Shown here in pieces: positions 53,523 through 54,630 of a stretch of DNA of 54,630 nt. Every line of letters starts with the position of its first letter. The stretch's first letter is position 1. The notes beneath the pieces are model-generated. The model ran no database searches. It was not told the origin of the DNA and was given only the letters and a program-made list of their open reading frames with translations. The stretch is taken from contig JAKISW010000016.1 of the NCBI GenBank assembly GCA_021648375.1, positions 1 through 54,630 on the forward strand, read 5' to 3'. Source of the stretch: Devosiaceae bacterium (GTDB lineage: Bacteria; Pseudomonadota; Alphaproteobacteria; Rhizobiales; Devosiaceae). The position numbers and the translations under genes are program-made.

Positions 53523-53599
53523 GGTCCCGTAGCTCAGCAGGATAGAGCACCAGATTCCTAATCTGGGGGTCGCGCGTTCGAATCGCGCCGGGATCACCA
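53523..53599 (+). tRNA. tRNA-Arg (anticodon CCT)
   Basis: A 77-base gene with a complete cloverleaf: acceptor GGTCCCG / CGGGATC, D arm GCTC...GAGC, anticodon stem CCAGA/TCTGG around TTCCTAA with anticodon CCT (53557-53559), T arm GCGCG-TTCGAAT-CGCGC, and encoded CCA (53597-53599). Reads AGG codons. A T-run follows and may be the terminator. Confidence 0.95.
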
Positions 53600-53703
53600 T
53601 TTTTTCATATCAAAAATTGATATCTGAACCTACCACAGGTAAAACATTTAGACAGATCCTTGGTGACAACCACCAAAACCCTTTAGACTAGGAACAAAAT
53701 TTT

Positions 53704-54630
53704 ATGGCGACTATTCCCATGCCAACGCCCGATGCATCAATTATTACTTCTCGTGATCAGATCATCGCTTCTTTATTATCTGTATTGCCTTTGGATGTTG
53801 TGATTTATGATGCTGCTGAGACGTTGGCGTATGATTGTGATGCATTGAGTTCTTATCGTTGCTCGCCCTTGGCTGTGGTTTTGCCACGGACGACTGAGGA
53901 GGTTTCGGCGGCGCTGAGGGTTTGTCATCAGCTGGGTGTTCCTGTGGTTGCTCGTGGTGCGGGCACGTCTTTGGCCGGCGGTGCGTTGCCGACGGCGGAT
54001 AGTGTTGTTCTTGGCACATCAAGGCTCAACAAAACCCTTGAGATTGATCTTGAGAACCGGTTTATCGCGGTGCAGAGCGGGGTGACTAATTTATCGGTTA
54101 CCGGTGCTGTTGAGGGGGATGGTTTCTTTTACGCCCCTGATCCCTCAAGCCAGCTGGCCTGTGCTATTGCCGGCAATATCGCCATGAATTCGGGGGGAGC
54201 CCATTGCCTTAAATATGGGGTTACCACCAATAATTTGCTTGGGGTCACTCTGGTCATGGCTGACGGTGAGATCATAAAGCTTGGCGGCGCCCATATGGAT
54301 AGTTGTGGCTATGATCTGCTTGGTCTGATCTGTGGCTCTGAGGGTCAGCTTGGCATTGTTACTGAGGCTGTTCTGCGTATTTTGCCCAAGCCCGAAGGGG
54401 CGCGTCCGGTATTAATTGGTTTTGATAGTCCTGAAGTTGCAGGTACTTGCGTTGCCGATATTATCAAGGCCGGGATTTTGCCGGTGGCCATAGAATATAT
54501 GGATCGGCTTTGCATTGAGGAAACCGACAAGTTTTCCGGTGCTGGCTATCCTGATGTTGAAGCTTTGCTGATTGTTGAGGTTGAAGGCTCTGAAGCCGAG
54601 ATTGATGAGCAGTTGGCAAAAATCACAAAG
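53704..54630 (+). CDS. glcD: FAD-linked oxidase, glycolate oxidase subunit GlcD-like (partial)
   Basis: The frame from ATG at 53704 (AGGAA upstream at proper spacing) stays open for 309 codons to the window edge. It encodes the FAD_binding_4 domain of a GlcD/D-lactate dehydrogenase type enzyme: TTEEVSAALRVCHQ, PVVARGAGTSLAGGALP, VQSGVTNLSV, YAPDPSSQLACAIAGNIAMNSGG and LLGLICGSEGQLGIVTEAVLRI. It oxidises 2-hydroxy acids; glycolate is probable. glcE/F would be expected downstream, outside the window. Codons such as TTG and GTT are more frequent at the start of the gene than in neighbours. Confidence 0.93.
   Translation, partial: MATIPMPTPDASIITSRDQIIASLLSVLPLDVVIYDAAETLAYDCDALSSYRCSPLAVVLPRTTEEVSAALRVCHQLGVPVVARGAGTSLAGGALPTADSVVLGTSRLNKTLEIDLENRFIAVQSGVTNLSVTGAVEGDGFFYAPDPSSQLACAIAGNIAMNSGGAHCLKYGVTTNNLLGVTLVMADGEIIKLGGAHMDSCGYDLLGLICGSEGQLGIVTEAVLRILPKPEGARPVLIGFDSPEVAGTCVADIIKAGILPVAIEYMDRLCIEETDKFSGAGYPDVEALLIVEVEGSEAEIDEQLAKITK

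Noticed and set aside
53762..54022. Minus-strand open frame opposite the glcD-like gene
   Set aside because: Antisense shadow of a well-supported coding region, low-complexity His/Pro/Gln composition.

Overview
The window reads as chromosomal DNA of an alphaproteobacterium of the order Hyphomicrobiales (Rhizobiales). The evidence is gene content and order typical of Brucella/Sinorhizobium relatives: DUF4167-prmC-prfA-ptsP-lysC, comF-grxC-nitrilase-DUF1178-ubiG, argJ beside a parvulin and secA, accA-xerD-small membrane gene-aroK-aroB-CNNM-bolA-J protein-cobS-cobT, and rpmB-DUF3108-SUV3-like helicase-S4 protein-fdxA-carD-M48. The partial 16S rRNA and a Rhizobiales-type intergenic repeat agree. 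Base composition looks moderate (mid-40s % GC by eye), which is low for the order. Almost everything is housekeeping; no phage, IS, CRISPR or defence island was seen.

Layout. 1-1800: 5' half of a 16S rRNA gene on the minus strand, with leader, boxA-like site and two near-identical sigma70 promoters in tandem. 1.8-9.1 kb: an M23 peptidase, a PEP-mutase-like enzyme, an ATC-hydrolase-like protein, ClpB and a deiodinase-like redoxin. 9.2-16 kb: translation termination genes (prmC, and prfA with an apparent frameshift), nitrogen-PTS enzyme I and aspartate kinase. 16-21.4 kb: methyltransferases, ubiG and the comF/grxC/nitrilase/DUF1178 cluster. 21.4-28 kb: lone Flp pilin, mutT, a GNAT, argJ, a periplasmic parvulin and secA. 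28-31.8 kb: SLC13 transporter and a Tat-exported multicopper oxidase. 31.8-32.4 kb: a gene-free patch of short repeats. 32.4-43.8 kb: accA, xerD, aroK-aroB, CNNM protein, bolA, J protein, cobST, an esterase-like protein and a queuosine-precursor transporter. 43.9-53.3 kb: rpmB, DUF3108, helicase, S4 protein, ferredoxin, CarD, M48 protease and an SNase homologue. 53.5-54.6 kb: tRNA-Arg(CCT) and the 5' part of a glcD-type oxidase.

How the genes work together: several clusters look like transcription units. aroK-aroB feed the shikimate pathway; cobS-cobT are two subunits of aerobic cobaltochelatase; comF-grxC-nitrilase-DUF1178 lie head to tail; argJ-GNAT-mutT-flp are tightly packed; the helicase and the S4 protein are nearly fused.

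The points most worth a second look are not a new gene system but irregularities of expression. prfA is split by a frameshift. The J-domain gene seems to start at CTG. The S4 gene has no ATG/GTG/TTG start ahead of its conserved N-terminus. A short palindrome (AGGGTC-N2-GACCCT) recurs in intergenic spaces. Two inverted copies of a ~105-bp repeat bracket accA and xerD. I found no convincing undescribed multi-gene system here.
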